DNA of 64,000 bases from positions 23,176 through 87,175 of the forward strand of contig CAKUFS010000007.1 in the NCBI GenBank assembly GCA_934648845.1, written 5' to 3'. Of the stretch, positions 19,451-27,842 are shown piece after piece. The stretch comes from an uncultured Eggerthellaceae bacterium (GTDB lineage: Bacteria; Actinomycetota; Coriobacteriia; Coriobacteriales; Eggerthellaceae). Both the position numbers and the translations under genes were made by a program. How positions within the stretch are numbered: the first letter of the stretch is position 1; each line of letters opens with the position of its first letter. A model generated the notes under the pieces. That model saw only the letters and a program-made list of their open reading frames with translations. It was not told the origin of the DNA and searched no databases.

Positions 19451-19477
19451 AAGCGCTCTTCGGGGCGCTTTTCTTTT
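19451..19477 (+). terminator. terminator after hypA
   Basis: AAGCGCT (19451-19457) pairs with GGCGCTT (19464-19470) and is followed by TTCTTTT. Confidence 0.75.
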
Positions 19478-19786
19478 GCTTCAGGATGTGACGTGCAGTC
19501 GCACATCGCGTTGCGCATTCCCTAAAACGTTATGTGCGCAGCCAATCCCGCGGGCTTTGAAGCTTTCCGATCTGCTTCGTTCGATCGCAAGAAGGATGTG
19601 AAGAGAAAACTCCGTGAACCGCTCAGTAATCGCCCGATAAAACACCCGCTGAGCACGAATGAGCGTGCAGGAGATGCGGTTATGGCGTACACTGTCGCAA
19701 ACGAAAGATTCGGGCGGCTGCTTGCTAGGCAAGCCAACGGCGCTGCCCTAAAAGATAAACATCCAGTTCAATGCAAAGGATATGCC

Positions 19787-20437
19787 ATGAAAATTGATAT
19801 GAAGCAGCCTATCTTGGACAAAAACGACACGCTTGCGGCCGAACTGCGCAAGCGCTTTGCGGAAAACCACGTGTTCGTTCTTGACTTGCTGGCAAGCCCT
19901 GGTTCGGGTAAGACGTCCACCATTTTGGCAACCATCGAAGCGCTGCGTGACGAGTTCAACATTGCTGTTATCGAGGGCGACATTGCAAGCTCCGTGGATG
20001 CCGAGCGCATTAAAGCGCAGGGTATTCCCGCAGTTCAGATCAACACGGGCGGCGCGTGCCACTTGGAAAGCGCCATGCTCAAGCGCGCGATTGACGTTCT
20101 TGATTTGGGGCGTCTTGACCTGATTATCATTGAGAACGTGGGCAATCTGGTATGCCCCACCGACTTCGATTTGGGTGAAAACGCCAAGGTCATGATTTTG
20201 TCCGTGCCCGAGGGCGACGACAAGCCGCTCAAGTACCCGGGTGTGTTCCAAATATCGGAAGCCATTATCCTTAACAAAGTGGACACGATGCCGGTGTTTA
20301 ATTTTGACGAAGAAGCATTCCGCGCATCCGTTACGCAGCTGAATCCGCAAGCGCCCGTTTTTCCCATTGCCGCCACGAAAGGCGAAGGCGTTGACGCTTG
20401 GGCATCGTGGCTGGCGGAGCGCATTCGTCAGGCATAA
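19787..20437 (+). CDS. hypB: hydrogenase nickel incorporation GTPase HypB
   Basis: The 216-residue SIMIBI-class GTPase has P-loop SPGSGKTS, EGDIASSVDAERI, the nickel/zinc Cys-His site TGGACHLE, ENVGNLVCP and the G4 motif LNKVD. It drives GTP-dependent nickel insertion with HypA. The N-terminal His-rich or CXXCGC metal store found in some HypB proteins is absent, so this is the short form. The start is the ATG at 19787 after AAAGGA; upstream in-frame codons lack HypB similarity. The remaining hyp genes and the hydrogenase are not in the window. Confidence 0.93.
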   Translation: MKIDMKQPILDKNDTLAAELRKRFAENHVFVLDLLASPGSGKTSTILATIEALRDEFNIAVIEGDIASSVDAERIKAQGIPAVQINTGGACHLESAMLKRAIDVLDLGRLDLIIIENVGNLVCPTDFDLGENAKVMILSVPEGDDKPLKYPGVFQISEAIILNKVDTMPVFNFDEEAFRASVTQLNPQAPVFPIAATKGEGVDAWASWLAERIRQA

Positions 20438-20458
20438 CGGCCGAAGGAGGCATCTCCC

Positions 20459-21277
20459 ATGGATATGAATCAAGTACACCAGGAGTGCGTTTCCCAGTTG
20501 CGCGCATTCACCGAGTCAATTGGCTGTAAAGAAGTTATTGTTGGCTTGTCGGGCGGCCTTGATTCTTCCGTGACAGCTGCGTTGTGCGTGGATGCGTTCG
20601 GCGCCCAGCACGTTCACGGCGTTTTGATGCCGGGTCCGTTTTCTTCCGACCACTCGTTGACCGATGCGCACGATTTAGCGGAGCGTTTAGGCATTGAGAC
20701 GCGTACGTTTTCAATCAAAGAGCCGTTTCTTGCTTTTGAGCAGGGGTTTCGCCAGGCGTATGGCGAAGAGCTCGCAGGGCTTGCGGCGGAAAATTCGCAG
20801 GCGCGCTGCCGCATGATCGTTCTTATGGCGCTGTCCAACCAGTATGGCTGGATGGTGGTGAACACCGGCAACAAGAGCGAAGCGATGATGGGCTACTCCA
20901 CGCTGTACGGCGATACTGCGGGCGCGTATGCGCCTATTGGCGGCTTGTATAAAACACACGTTTTCGAGCTGGCCGAATGGATGAACCAGCAAGCGCGGGC
21001 GGCAGGGCAGGTGGAGCCTATTCCGCAGCATGTGATTGATAAGCCGCCTTCGGCAGAGCTTTCCGCAGGTCAGGAAGATGAGAAGAGCCTAGGGGTAAGC
21101 TATAAGTTGCTCGATCAGATTCTTATTCGCTTGGTGGAGCGCGAAATGTCCGTGCAAGAAGTTGCCGCCGAAGGTTTCGATGCGGCTGAAGTGGAGCGTA
21201 TCGAAAAGACGATGCGCAGCTATGCGTTCAAGCGGGCGCTCGAGCCGCCGTTTCCTTCCGCTGATTTTTACCAGTAG
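20459..21277 (+). CDS. nadE: NH3-dependent NAD+ synthetase
   Basis: The 272-residue N-type ATP pyrophosphatase carries the PP-loop SGGLDSS at about residues 31-37, the NAD-synthetase stretch NTGNKSEAMMGYSTLYGD, and KPPSAELSAGQEDE. It amidates deamido-NAD+ with ammonia. It lacks the glutaminase domain of the long form. AAGGAGG precedes the ATG. It begins 21 bases after hypB and may be co-transcribed with it. The 3' gap to the groES promoter holds no further gene. Confidence 0.95.
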   Translation: MDMNQVHQECVSQLRAFTESIGCKEVIVGLSGGLDSSVTAALCVDAFGAQHVHGVLMPGPFSSDHSLTDAHDLAERLGIETRTFSIKEPFLAFEQGFRQAYGEELAGLAAENSQARCRMIVLMALSNQYGWMVVNTGNKSEAMMGYSTLYGDTAGAYAPIGGLYKTHVFELAEWMNQQARAAGQVEPIPQHVIDKPPSAELSAGQEDEKSLGVSYKLLDQILIRLVEREMSVQEVAAEGFDAAEVERIEKTMRSYAFKRALEPPFPSADFYQ

Positions 21278-21456
21278 GGAAGAGCTGGGGCCCAGGCGTA
21301 TTACCATGTGTCGCGCTTATTGCGAGCGCGAGCGCTCGTGTTCTGCGACGGCTTCGGTCTAAGGTTCGCGGTGGCTCGTGCTTGGTTCAGCGCGGTTAGC
21401 GCCTTCGCCGTTTTCTTACATCTAAGTGACAATCAGATAGATTTCTTGAGTCATCC

Positions 21457-21484
21457 TTGAAACTAAACGTCATGGTGCTAATAT
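21457..21484 (+). promoter_or_regulatory. groESL promoter
   Basis: TTGAAA (21457-21462) and TAATAT (21479-21484) are separated by 16 bases. The predicted start point near 21491 lies just before the CIRCE operator. Confidence 0.75.
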
Positions 21485-21499
21485 GCAAACGTTATCTGA

Positions 21500-21526
21500 T
21501 TAGCACTCGATATGACTGAGTGCTAA
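21500..21526 (+). promoter_or_regulatory. CIRCE operator (HrcA binding site)
   Basis: TTAGCACTC, nine spacer bases, GAGTGCTAA: a perfect match to the CIRCE inverted repeat. HrcA binds it to repress chaperonin genes until heat stress. hrcA itself is not in the window. Confidence 0.97.
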
Positions 21527-21568
21527 GAAACAAACAAATGCGTGCAACGCAGAAAGGATGGCTTCAAA

Positions 21569-21856
21569 ATGACTTTGAAACCACTGGGTGATCGCGTGAT
21601 CGTTAAGCGCGACGAGGTTGAGGACAAAACTGCTTCTGGTTTGTATCTGTCTCGCGAGTCCAAGGAAAAGCCTCAGACTGGCGTCGTAGTTGCTGTTGGC
21701 GAAGGTAAGCGCGACAAGGACGGCGCTTTGATTCCGATGCCGGTTAAAGTTGGCGACAAGGTTCTGTATGGCAAGTTCGGCGGCACGGAAGTAACCGTTG
21801 ACGAGGAAGAACTGCTGATTGTTCGTGCCGAGGATATCTACGGCGTGTTTGAGTAG
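21569..21856 (+). CDS. groES: co-chaperonin GroES
   Basis: The 95-residue protein has the Cpn10 pattern LKPLGDRVIVK at the N terminus, a mobile loop around TASGLYL, and the C-terminal VDEEELLIVRAEDI. It caps GroEL. The ATG is preceded by AGAAAGGATGG. It is first in the groES-groEL pair and controlled by the CIRCE site 43 bases upstream. Confidence 0.97.
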   Translation: MTLKPLGDRVIVKRDEVEDKTASGLYLSRESKEKPQTGVVVAVGEGKRDKDGALIPMPVKVGDKVLYGKFGGTEVTVDEEELLIVRAEDIYGVFE

Positions 21857-21861
21857 TCTTG

Positions 21862-21922
21862 CTGCTCGTTTAGAAATTCATCTCGAAATTCAACTTCGTT
21901 AAGAGGTGTTTCGAGCGAGCAG
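21862..21922 (+). other. nested hairpins between groES and groEL
   Basis: CTGCTCG (21862-21868) pairs with CGAGCAG (21916-21922), and inside it CTCGAAA (21882-21888) pairs with TTTCGAG (21909-21915). There is no T tract. It could be an RNA-processing or partial-termination site that sets the GroES/GroEL ratio. The gap between the genes is 187 bases. Confidence 0.5.
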
Positions 21923-22043
21923 ATTGACTTGAAGGTTCCAGAAGTCCGAGCTAAGCGGCCTGATGCGCCGTGTGCGAGGGCTTACTGGGTTCTGAAAGTC
22001 AAGGTGCCGCTCCAAACGCCGATGCTACAGAAAGAAGAGAATT

Positions 22044-23681
22044 ATGGCTAAAGATATTAAGTTCGAAGCCGACGCCCGCAGCGGTCTGGCCGCAGGCGTT
22101 AGCAAGTTGGCAGCTGCCGTTAAGGTAACGCTTGGCCCCAAGGGTCGCTACGTTGCCCTGGAGAAGACCTACGGCGCTCCCCTTATCACGAACGACGGCG
22201 TGACCGTTGCTAAAGAAGTTGAGCTGGAAGATCCCATTGAGAACATGGGCGCTCAGCTGGTTCGCGAAGTTGCCGTTAAGACCAACGACGTTGCTGGCGA
22301 CGGCACCACCACCGCAACGCTTTTGGCAGACGTCATTGTGACCGAGGGCCTGAAGAACGTGACTGCTGGTGCTGATGCTTTGAGCATTCGCCGCGGTATC
22401 CAGAAGGCAACCGATGCGGTTGTTGAAGCCATCAAAGCCGATGCAACGCCCGTTTCCACGCAGGCTCAGATTGCCAACGTTGGTACCATTTCCGCTGGTG
22501 ATCCCGTTATTGGCGAGAAGATCGCCGAGGCTATGGAGGCTGTTGGCAAGGACGGCGCAATCTCCGTTGAAGAGAGCCAGACCTTCGGCTTCGATACCGA
22601 AATCGTGGAAGGCATGCAGTACGACCGCGGTTACATTTCTCCGTACATGGCAACCGATATGGAGCGTATGGAAGCTGTGTTGAAGGACCCCTTCATCATG
22701 GTTACCGATCAGAAGATCACCAACATTCAGGACATGGTGCCGCTGCTGGAGACCATTATGCGCTCTGGCCGCCCGCTGTTCATTGTTGCTGAAGACGTTG
22801 AGGGCGAAGCGCTTGCTACCATCCTGCTGAACCGTCTGCGTGGCACGCTGACCTGCGTTGCTATCAAGGCTCCGGGCTTCGGCGATCGTCGTAAGCGCAT
22901 CTTGGAAGACATTGCTGCTGTGACCGGCGCTCAGGTTATTGCCAAGGACTTTGGCATGACCGTGGCCGACGCCACCATCGAGTCAATGGGTACCGCAAAG
23001 ACCGTCAAGGTTTCCAAGGACAACTGCCTGATTGTCGATGGCGCAGGTGACAAGGAAGTCATTAACGCTCGCATTGCTCAGATTCGCTCTGAAATCGATC
23101 ACACCGACTCCGATTTCGACCGCGAGAAGCTGCAAGAGCGCCTGGCAAAGCTTTCCGGCGGCGTAGCCGTTCTGAAGGTGGGCGCTGCTACCGAGTCCGA
23201 GCTGAAGGAAACCAAGAGCCGCATTGAAGACGCTCTGCAGGCAACGCGTGCTGCTGTTGAAGAGGGCATTGTTGCTGGTGGCGGCGTTGCTCTGGTGAAC
23301 GCTATCTCTGCGTTGGACGGCCTGGAGGGTTCCGACAAGGATGAAGAAGTTGGTATCGCTATCATCCGCAAGGCCCTGGAGGCTCCGCTGCGCGCTATTG
23401 CGCAAAACGCTGGATTCGAAGGCTCCGTTGTTGTTGATCGCGTGAAGAACATGGCTAAGGGCGAAGGCCTGAACTGCGCAAACGGCGAGTACGGCAACAT
23501 GATTGAGATGGGCGTTTCTGACCCGGTCAAGGTTACCCGCACCGCACTGCAGTCCGCTGCATCCGTTGCGAGCCTGATTCTTATCACCGAGGCTACCATC
23601 AACGAGATCCCCAAGCAGGGTCCCGATTTGTCCGCACTGGCGGGCGGCGCTGCCGGCGGTATGGGCGGCGGCATGATGTAA
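22044..23681 (+). CDS. groEL: chaperonin GroEL
   Basis: The 545-residue 60-kDa chaperonin carries the ATP-site sequence VTLGPKGRYVAL (usual position of GPKGRNV), NDGVTVAKE, GDGTTTATLLA, and the C-terminal GGMGGGMM tail. It folds client proteins with GroES in the cytoplasm. AGAAAGAAGA precedes the ATG. Length and ends are normal. A terminator hairpin follows. Confidence 0.98.
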   Translation: MAKDIKFEADARSGLAAGVSKLAAAVKVTLGPKGRYVALEKTYGAPLITNDGVTVAKEVELEDPIENMGAQLVREVAVKTNDVAGDGTTTATLLADVIVTEGLKNVTAGADALSIRRGIQKATDAVVEAIKADATPVSTQAQIANVGTISAGDPVIGEKIAEAMEAVGKDGAISVEESQTFGFDTEIVEGMQYDRGYISPYMATDMERMEAVLKDPFIMVTDQKITNIQDMVPLLETIMRSGRPLFIVAEDVEGEALATILLNRLRGTLTCVAIKAPGFGDRRKRILEDIAAVTGAQVIAKDFGMTVADATIESMGTAKTVKVSKDNCLIVDGAGDKEVINARIAQIRSEIDHTDSDFDREKLQERLAKLSGGVAVLKVGAATESELKETKSRIEDALQATRAAVEEGIVAGGGVALVNAISALDGLEGSDKDEEVGIAIIRKALEAPLRAIAQNAGFEGSVVVDRVKNMAKGEGLNCANGEYGNMIEMGVSDPVKVTRTALQSAASVASLILITEATINEIPKQGPDLSALAGGAAGGMGGGMM

Positions 23682-23734
23682 TCGCGCGCAAGCCGATTCA
23701 TTTTTTAGTACCAGCTGCTTGATTGTGCGTAAAC

Positions 23735-23768
23735 GAAAGGCGAGGCCTGCGGGCTTCGCCTTTCTTGC
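23735..23768 (+). terminator. terminator after groEL
   Basis: GAAAGGCGA (23735-23743) pairs with TCGCCTTTC (23756-23764), extended by inner GGC/GCC pairing. The T-rich tail is short. Confidence 0.65.
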
Positions 23769-24001
23769 TGTTTCGGGGCGTCTGTGTGTGTTGCTGCGAG
23801 CAAGCTGGAATGTTTCATGCGAAGCGCGTGGGTGTCCATGCGTGTTGCTGGGGCGTTTGCCGCCTTCGCGTGCTTGCTTCGTCCCGCGTTGCCTGTCCGC
23901 CCGCGTGCCAATCCCGTGATTAGGGGAGCTTTCAAGGAGATTCACATTTCGTTGGCCTCGCTTGAGCTTTGAGCGCGAATCGTTCTGTTAGAATGCGCCT
24001 T

Positions 24002-25000
24002 ATGGAAGAATTTATTGACATAGCTCTTGATGTGCTGGCCGATGCCGCCCTTGATACCCTGAAACTCATCCCGTTTCTTTTCGTGACATACCTTGTTATG
24101 GAGTGGCTTGAGCATAAAACGGGAACAAAAACGCAGGAAGCGGTGCGCAAGGCAGGCGCGGCTGGTCCTGCTATTGGCGCTGTTCTGGGCGTGGTTCCCC
24201 AATGCGGCTTCTCTGCTGCTGCTTCTACGCTTTACGCGGGGCGCGTTATCACGTTGGGCACGCTGTTCGCAGTGTATCTTTCCACGTCAGACGAGATGCT
24301 GCCCATTTTTATTGCCGAGCAAGCCCCCATGGGGACTATTGCCGGCGTTCTGGTTACAAAGCTGATCATTGGTATGGTCATGGGCTTCGTCATTGATTTT
24401 GCGGTGCGCCGCAGGAGCGCTGCGCAGGAAGGTTTGCGCATTCACGAGCTGTGCCAGCGTGACCGTTGCGATTGCAGCCATAGCTGCCAGACGTGCGCTG
24501 AGCATCCCGAAATGGTGTACGGGCACCACGACGATTGCGCGAAAGATTGCGACCACCAGCATCATGCGCACGATCACAGCCATGATCATGACTCCGGCGG
24601 TTGGTCGGGCATTATCCGCAGCGCGCTTAAACACACGCTTGAAGTAACCGTCTTCATTTTCGTTATTTCACTCGCGCTCAATGCGGTTATCGAAGGGGTC
24701 GGCGAAGACGCGCTGGCAGCATTCGTGAGCCAAAATGAGGCGCTTTCGATTGTGTGCTCTGCGATTGTGGGTCTTATTCCGAATTGCGCGGCAAGCGTAG
24801 CTATTGCGCAGCTGTACCTTGAAGGCGTTTTGGGTTCCGGCGCCATGATTGCCGGACTTTTGGTTTCCGCAGGCGTGGGCCTTTTAGTGCTGGCGCGCGC
24901 GAACCGACCCGTATCGCGCACCGTTGCGATTATAGCGGGGCTGCTGGTCACGGGCATTGTTTGGGGTCTTCTGATAAGCTTGGTGGGCATTACGTTCTAA
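24002..25000 (+). CDS. putative heavy-metal exporter, ArsP_2 (PF11449)-like, with metal-binding loop
   Basis: The 332-residue membrane protein has two similar halves, each with the motif pattern VVPQCGFSAAAS or LIPNCAASVAIA. This is typical of the 10-TM ArsP_2/putative manganese or arsenic efflux family. Between the halves (about residues 145-200) is a soluble loop extremely rich in Cys and His (CQRDRCDCSHSCQTC, HHDDCAKDCDHQHH, HDHSHDHD), likely to bind metal ions. The start at 24002 lacks a ribosome site, but TAGAAT lies seven bases upstream, so the message may be leaderless; an in-frame ATG at 23993 is possible. The ion cannot be told. Confidence 0.75.
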   Translation: MEEFIDIALDVLADAALDTLKLIPFLFVTYLVMEWLEHKTGTKTQEAVRKAGAAGPAIGAVLGVVPQCGFSAAASTLYAGRVITLGTLFAVYLSTSDEMLPIFIAEQAPMGTIAGVLVTKLIIGMVMGFVIDFAVRRRSAAQEGLRIHELCQRDRCDCSHSCQTCAEHPEMVYGHHDDCAKDCDHQHHAHDHSHDHDSGGWSGIIRSALKHTLEVTVFIFVISLALNAVIEGVGEDALAAFVSQNEALSIVCSAIVGLIPNCAASVAIAQLYLEGVLGSGAMIAGLLVSAGVGLLVLARANRPVSRTVAIIAGLLVTGIVWGLLISLVGITF

Positions 25001-25037
25001 AAGTTTCTCAAAAGCTTCAAAAGTCCGCGAAAAGTGT

Positions 25038-25066
25038 TTGACCTTGCGGGGTAAGCAGGTTACAAT
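25038..25066 (+). promoter_or_regulatory. promoter of tRNA-Lys/tRNA-Gln
   Basis: TTGACC (25038-25043) and TACAAT (25061-25066) with 17 bases between them, 19 bases before the tRNA-Lys 5' end. Confidence 0.85.
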
Positions 25067-25085
25067 ACATGCTTGCGTGTAGAAC

Positions 25086-25161
25086 GGACCGTTAGCTCAG
25101 CTGGTAGAGCAGGGGACTTTTAATCCCAAGGTCCAGGGTTCGAGTCCCTGACGGTCCACCA
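25086..25161 (+). tRNA. tRNA-Lys (anticodon TTT)
   Basis: Acceptor GGACCGT/ACGGTCC, D arm GCTC/GAGC, anticodon loop CTTTTAA, T loop TTCGAGT, encoded CCA at the end. Confidence 0.97.
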
Positions 25162-25178
25162 TTCACGTGCTTGGAGAC

Positions 25179-25252
25179 TGGGGTATCGTCCAGCGGCAGG
25201 ACTCTGGTTTTTGGTACCAGCTACCTAGGTTCGAATCCTGGTACCCCAGCCA
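25179..25252 (+). tRNA. tRNA-Gln (anticodon TTG)
   Basis: Acceptor TGGGGTA/TACCCCA, anticodon stem CTGGT/ACCAG with loop TTTTGGT (anticodon TTG), T loop TTCGAAT, encoded CCA. It begins 17 bases after tRNA-Lys and shares its promoter. Confidence 0.96.
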
Positions 25253-25258
25253 CAGAAA

Positions 25259-25351
25259 CTCTGTGGGACATTATCTGAGGTCTTTCTCTCAACCTCACGT
25301 AGCCGAAGTACGCTACGGTTTCGAGACAACCTCATCTAACGTCCCACAGAG
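25259..25351. repeat. stable-RNA-linked hairpin, copy 1 after tRNA-Gln
   Basis: CTCTGTGGGAC (25259-25269) pairs perfectly with GTCCCACAGAG (25341-25351), and GAGGT/ACCTC-type pairing continues inward. The core contains CACGTAGC, GAAGTA and GCTACGG, itself a hairpin. It begins six bases after the tRNA CCA end. Confidence 0.8.
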
Positions 25352-25363
25352 CTTCTGAAGGAA

Positions 25364-25432
25364 GTGAGGTTCGGCGTTGTTTTCGTAGTCGAAGTACGCT
25401 ACGGTTTCGAGACGGCGCATCTAAAACCTTAC
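25364..25432. repeat. stable-RNA-linked hairpin, copy 2
   Basis: GTGAGGTT (25364-25371) pairs with AACCTTAC (25425-25432). The core CGTAGTCGAAGTACGCTACG repeats that of copies 1 and 3. Confidence 0.7.
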
Positions 25433-25444
25433 AAAGCCAAAATA

Positions 25445-25460
25445 CATGAGCTTGCTCATG
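25445..25460. repeat. short perfect hairpin
   Basis: CATGAGC, TT, GCTCATG: a perfect 7-bp stem between repeat copies 2 and 3. Confidence 0.6.
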
Positions 25461-25470
25461 TGGATGGCCG

Positions 25471-25550
25471 GACGATTAGGTGTCTTCTCTCGACCTTACG
25501 TAGCCGAAGTACGCTACGGTCTCGAGACAACCTCATCTAACGCCCCACAG
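25471..25550. repeat. stable-RNA-linked hairpin, copy 3
   Basis: The core CGTAGCCGAAGTACGCTACG and the right flank (GAGACAACCTCATCTAACG, then CCCCACAG) match copy 1 almost base for base. The left arm is degraded. The following CTTCTGAAG is also shared with copy 1. Confidence 0.7.
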
Positions 25551-25572
25551 TGCTTCTGAAGAAGCAGATTGC

Positions 25573-25613
25573 GAGATTTTCTCCTTCGGCTGCAAAACCG
25601 AAAGATCTCGCCT
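25573..25613. other. hairpin upstream of infA
   Basis: GCGAGAT (25573-25579) pairs with ATCTCGC (25607-25613), and an inner TTCGG/CCGAA pair lies within. The rest of the gap to infA (25614-25865) shows no gene. It presumably holds the operon promoter, which I cannot place with confidence. Confidence 0.45.
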
Positions 25614-25865
25614 AAGGCGTGAGTCTTAGAGAATCATGGCACCGACAAGGCGGTGGCGTTCTTTGCAGCGCAAGTACCTGGCGGCTTCGTAAGGGAATAC
25701 GAGAGCTGCGCGGCCTGACCGCACGCCTGACATGCAGGTAAAAAAGCCAACAAAAATTTGGTTTGTCGGTTCGTGCACTTTTTTCCAAAAAATACTGTAC
25801 AAATAAATAATTCTTTGCTATCATTCATCTTCGCGTTAAAGGCAGTTTTGGTTAGAGGAGAACTT

Positions 25866-26084
25866 TTGGCCAAAGAAGATGTTATCGAACTCGAAGGCAC
25901 CGTTCTTGAGGCGCTACCGAACGCTATGTTCCAGGTAGAACTTGAGAATGGTCACAAAATCCTGGCCCATATCTCTGGCAAGATGCGTATGCACTACATT
26001 AAGATCTTGCCTGGCGATAAGGTCACGGTTGAGCTCTCGGTTTATGACTTGAACCGTGGGCGCATCACTTACCGTTTTAAGTAG
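25866..26084 (+). CDS. infA: translation initiation factor IF-1 (TTG start)
   Basis: The 72-residue S1/OB-fold protein reads AKEDVIELEGTVLEALPN after the start and contains GHKILAHISGKMRMHYI and RGRITYRFK, all characteristic of IF-1. It binds the 30S A site during initiation. The family N terminus places the start at TTG 25866, five bases after AGAGGAG; the upstream in-frame ATG at 25758 would add 36 residues unlike any IF-1. A TTG start on such a gene is a plausible brake on its expression. It heads the alpha ribosomal operon. Confidence 0.95.
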   Translation: MAKEDVIELEGTVLEALPNAMFQVELENGHKILAHISGKMRMHYIKILPGDKVTVELSVYDLNRGRITYRFK

Positions 26085-26103
26085 TTCGAGGCGGTACGCA
26101 GTC

Positions 26104-26136
26104 TGCGCAGTCGGGACAACTGTGCGGGCTTTTTTG
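26104..26136 (+). terminator. terminator or attenuator between infA and rpmJ
   Basis: TGCGCAGT (26104-26111) pairs with ACTGTGCG (with a wobble) and is followed by GGC and TTTTTT. Sitting inside the operon, it may lower downstream read-through. Confidence 0.55.
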
Positions 26137-26243
26137 CGCGTGAGTCCCAAGACAAGCCAGCCACTTGCCTTGATCGTAAGCAAATAAACACCAGCGGCTG
26201 GGTGTGAAGATAAAGTAGTTCACATTACCGAAAGGAAGACAAA

Positions 26244-26357
26244 ATGAAGGTACGTCCTTCGGTCAAGAAAATGTGCGACAAGTGCAAAATCATCCGTCGT
26301 CATGGCAAAGTTCTTGTGATTTGCGAAAACCCGCGTCACAAGCAGCGTCAGGGCTAG
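26244..26357 (+). CDS. rpmJ: 50S ribosomal protein L36
   Basis: The 37-residue protein begins MKVRPSVKKMCDKCK and ends PRHKQRQG. The zinc ligands C11, C14, C27 and H32 are all present, so it is the zinc-containing form. GAAAGGAAG precedes the ATG. It has the standard place between infA and rpsM. Confidence 0.97.
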   Translation: MKVRPSVKKMCDKCKIIRRHGKVLVICENPRHKQRQG

Positions 26358-26379
26358 GAAGAGAGAGGGGACGATAATT

Positions 26380-26748
26380 ATGGCACGTCTTGTTGGTGTC
26401 GACCTTCCTCGCGATAAGCGCATTGAGGTCGCCTTGACCTACATCTACGGCATTGGCCTGACCACTTCTAAGAAGATTCTTGCGGAGACCGGCGTTAACC
26501 CCGACACTCGCACCAACGATCTTACTGAAGAGGATTTGGGCAAACTGCGTGACTACATTCAGGCTAACGTTAAGACGGAGGGTGACCTTCATCGTGAAGT
26601 TAGCATGAACGTAAAGCGCCTCATGGAAATTGGTTGCTACCGTGGCCTTCGCCATCGTAAGGGCCTGCCCGTTCGCGGTCAGCGCACCCATACGAATGCT
26701 CGTACCCGTAAGGGACCGAAGCGTCAAATCGGTGGCAAGAAGAAGTAA
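26380..26748 (+). CDS. rpsM: 30S ribosomal protein S13
   Basis: This 122-residue protein of the 30S head contacts the 50S subunit and the P-site tRNA. Signatures are ARLVGVDLPRDKRIEVALTY at the N terminus, IYGIGLTTSKKIL, and the basic C terminus GQRTHTNARTRKGP. It starts 22 bases after rpmJ and 13 bases separate it from rpsK. Confidence 0.98.
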   Translation: MARLVGVDLPRDKRIEVALTYIYGIGLTTSKKILAETGVNPDTRTNDLTEEDLGKLRDYIQANVKTEGDLHREVSMNVKRLMEIGCYRGLRHRKGLPVRGQRTHTNARTRKGPKRQIGGKKK

Positions 26749-26761
26749 GGGGTAGTCAGTC

Positions 26762-27160
26762 GTGGCAACTAAGAAAAATCTTCGTGCACGCGTAAAGCGT
26801 TCAGAGCGCAAGAACATTGCTGTTGGCGCTGCACACATCAAGTCTACCTTCAACAACACCATCGTTACCATCACCGATCCGCAGGGCAACGTTATCTCCT
26901 GGAATTCCGCTGGTACCGTAGGTTTCAAGGGTTCTCGTAAGTCTACCCCGTTTGCTGCCCAGATGGCTGCAGAGCAGGCTGCGAAGACTGCTATGGAGCA
27001 CGGTCTGCGCAAGGTTGCTGTTTACGTCAAGGGCCCCGGCTCTGGTCGTGAAACCGCTATCCGTTCTTTGCAGGCTGCTGGTCTGGAAGTTTCCAGCATT
27101 CAGGATTGCACGCCCATTCCGCACAACGGTTGCCGTCCGCGCAAGCGTCGTCGCGTGTAG
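26762..27160 (+). CDS. rpsK: 30S ribosomal protein S11
   Basis: The 132-residue platform protein carries HIKSTFNNTIVTITDPQGN, GRETAIRSLQAAGLEV and the C-terminal PHNGCRPRKRRRV. The start codon is GTG, preceded by AAGGGG. It is in the expected order between rpsM and rpsD. Confidence 0.98.
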   Translation: MATKKNLRARVKRSERKNIAVGAAHIKSTFNNTIVTITDPQGNVISWNSAGTVGFKGSRKSTPFAAQMAAEQAAKTAMEHGLRKVAVYVKGPGSGRETAIRSLQAAGLEVSSIQDCTPIPHNGCRPRKRRRV

Positions 27161-27180
27161 TTGAAAGGATTAGCTAAATT

Positions 27181-27807
27181 ATGGCTCGTTACACTGGAGC
27201 GGATTGCCGTTTGTGCCGCCGTGAAGGCGCGAAGCTCTTCCTGAAGGGCGATCGTTGCTTTACGGAAAAGTGCGCAATCGAGCGCCGCAATTATGCGCCA
27301 GGTGAAGCTGGCAAAAAGCGCGTGAAGGAATCCGAGTACCGTATGCAGCTTCGTGAGAAGCAGAAGACCAAGCGTATTTACGGTATTCTGGAGAAGCAAT
27401 TCCGCGGTTATTACGATATGGCTAACCGTCAGGAAGGCGTTACGGGTGAGAACCTGCTTCGCATTCTGGAAAGCCGTTTGGACAACGTTGTTTATCGTCT
27501 GGGCTTTGCCAAGTCTCGCGCAGAAGCTCGTCAGCAGGTTCGTCACGGTCACATTACCGTGAACGGTCGCCGCGTTGACATTCCTTCTTTCCGCGTGCGT
27601 CCTGGTGACTTGGTTGCTGTTGCTCCCAAGGCCAAGGAAATGGTTGTTATCCAGAGCGCTCTGATTTCCAACGAGCGCACTTCGGTGCCTGCTTGGCTCG
27701 AGGTTGACATCGAGAAGCTGCAGGGCAGCGTTCTGTCCTTGCCGCAGCGCGATCAGATCGATCTGGACATTCGCGAGCAGCTCATCGTCGAACTTTACTC
27801 GAAGTAA
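27181..27807 (+). CDS. rpsD: 30S ribosomal protein S4
   Basis: The 208-residue 16S rRNA-binding assembly protein has a four-Cys zinc site near the N terminus (C9, C12, C26, C31; DCRLCRREG and DRCFTEKC). The S4 RNA-binding domain lies at about 95-160 (ESRLDNVVYRLGFAKSRAEA). It is thus the zinc-binding C+ type. In many bacteria S4 represses its own operon by binding the leader; no such site was searched for here. Confidence 0.98.
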   Translation: MARYTGADCRLCRREGAKLFLKGDRCFTEKCAIERRNYAPGEAGKKRVKESEYRMQLREKQKTKRIYGILEKQFRGYYDMANRQEGVTGENLLRILESRLDNVVYRLGFAKSRAEARQQVRHGHITVNGRRVDIPSFRVRPGDLVAVAPKAKEMVVIQSALISNERTSVPAWLEVDIEKLQGSVLSLPQRDQIDLDIREQLIVELYSK

Positions 27808-27842
27808 TAACCGCAGCAGCATAGCAAGGAGGCTCATATAAC

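Noticed and set aside
25259..25613. Possible CRISPR array from repeated GAAGTACGCTACGG units
   Set aside because: The units are hairpins with irregular spacing and partly conserved flanks; there are no unique spacers of equal length and no cas genes.
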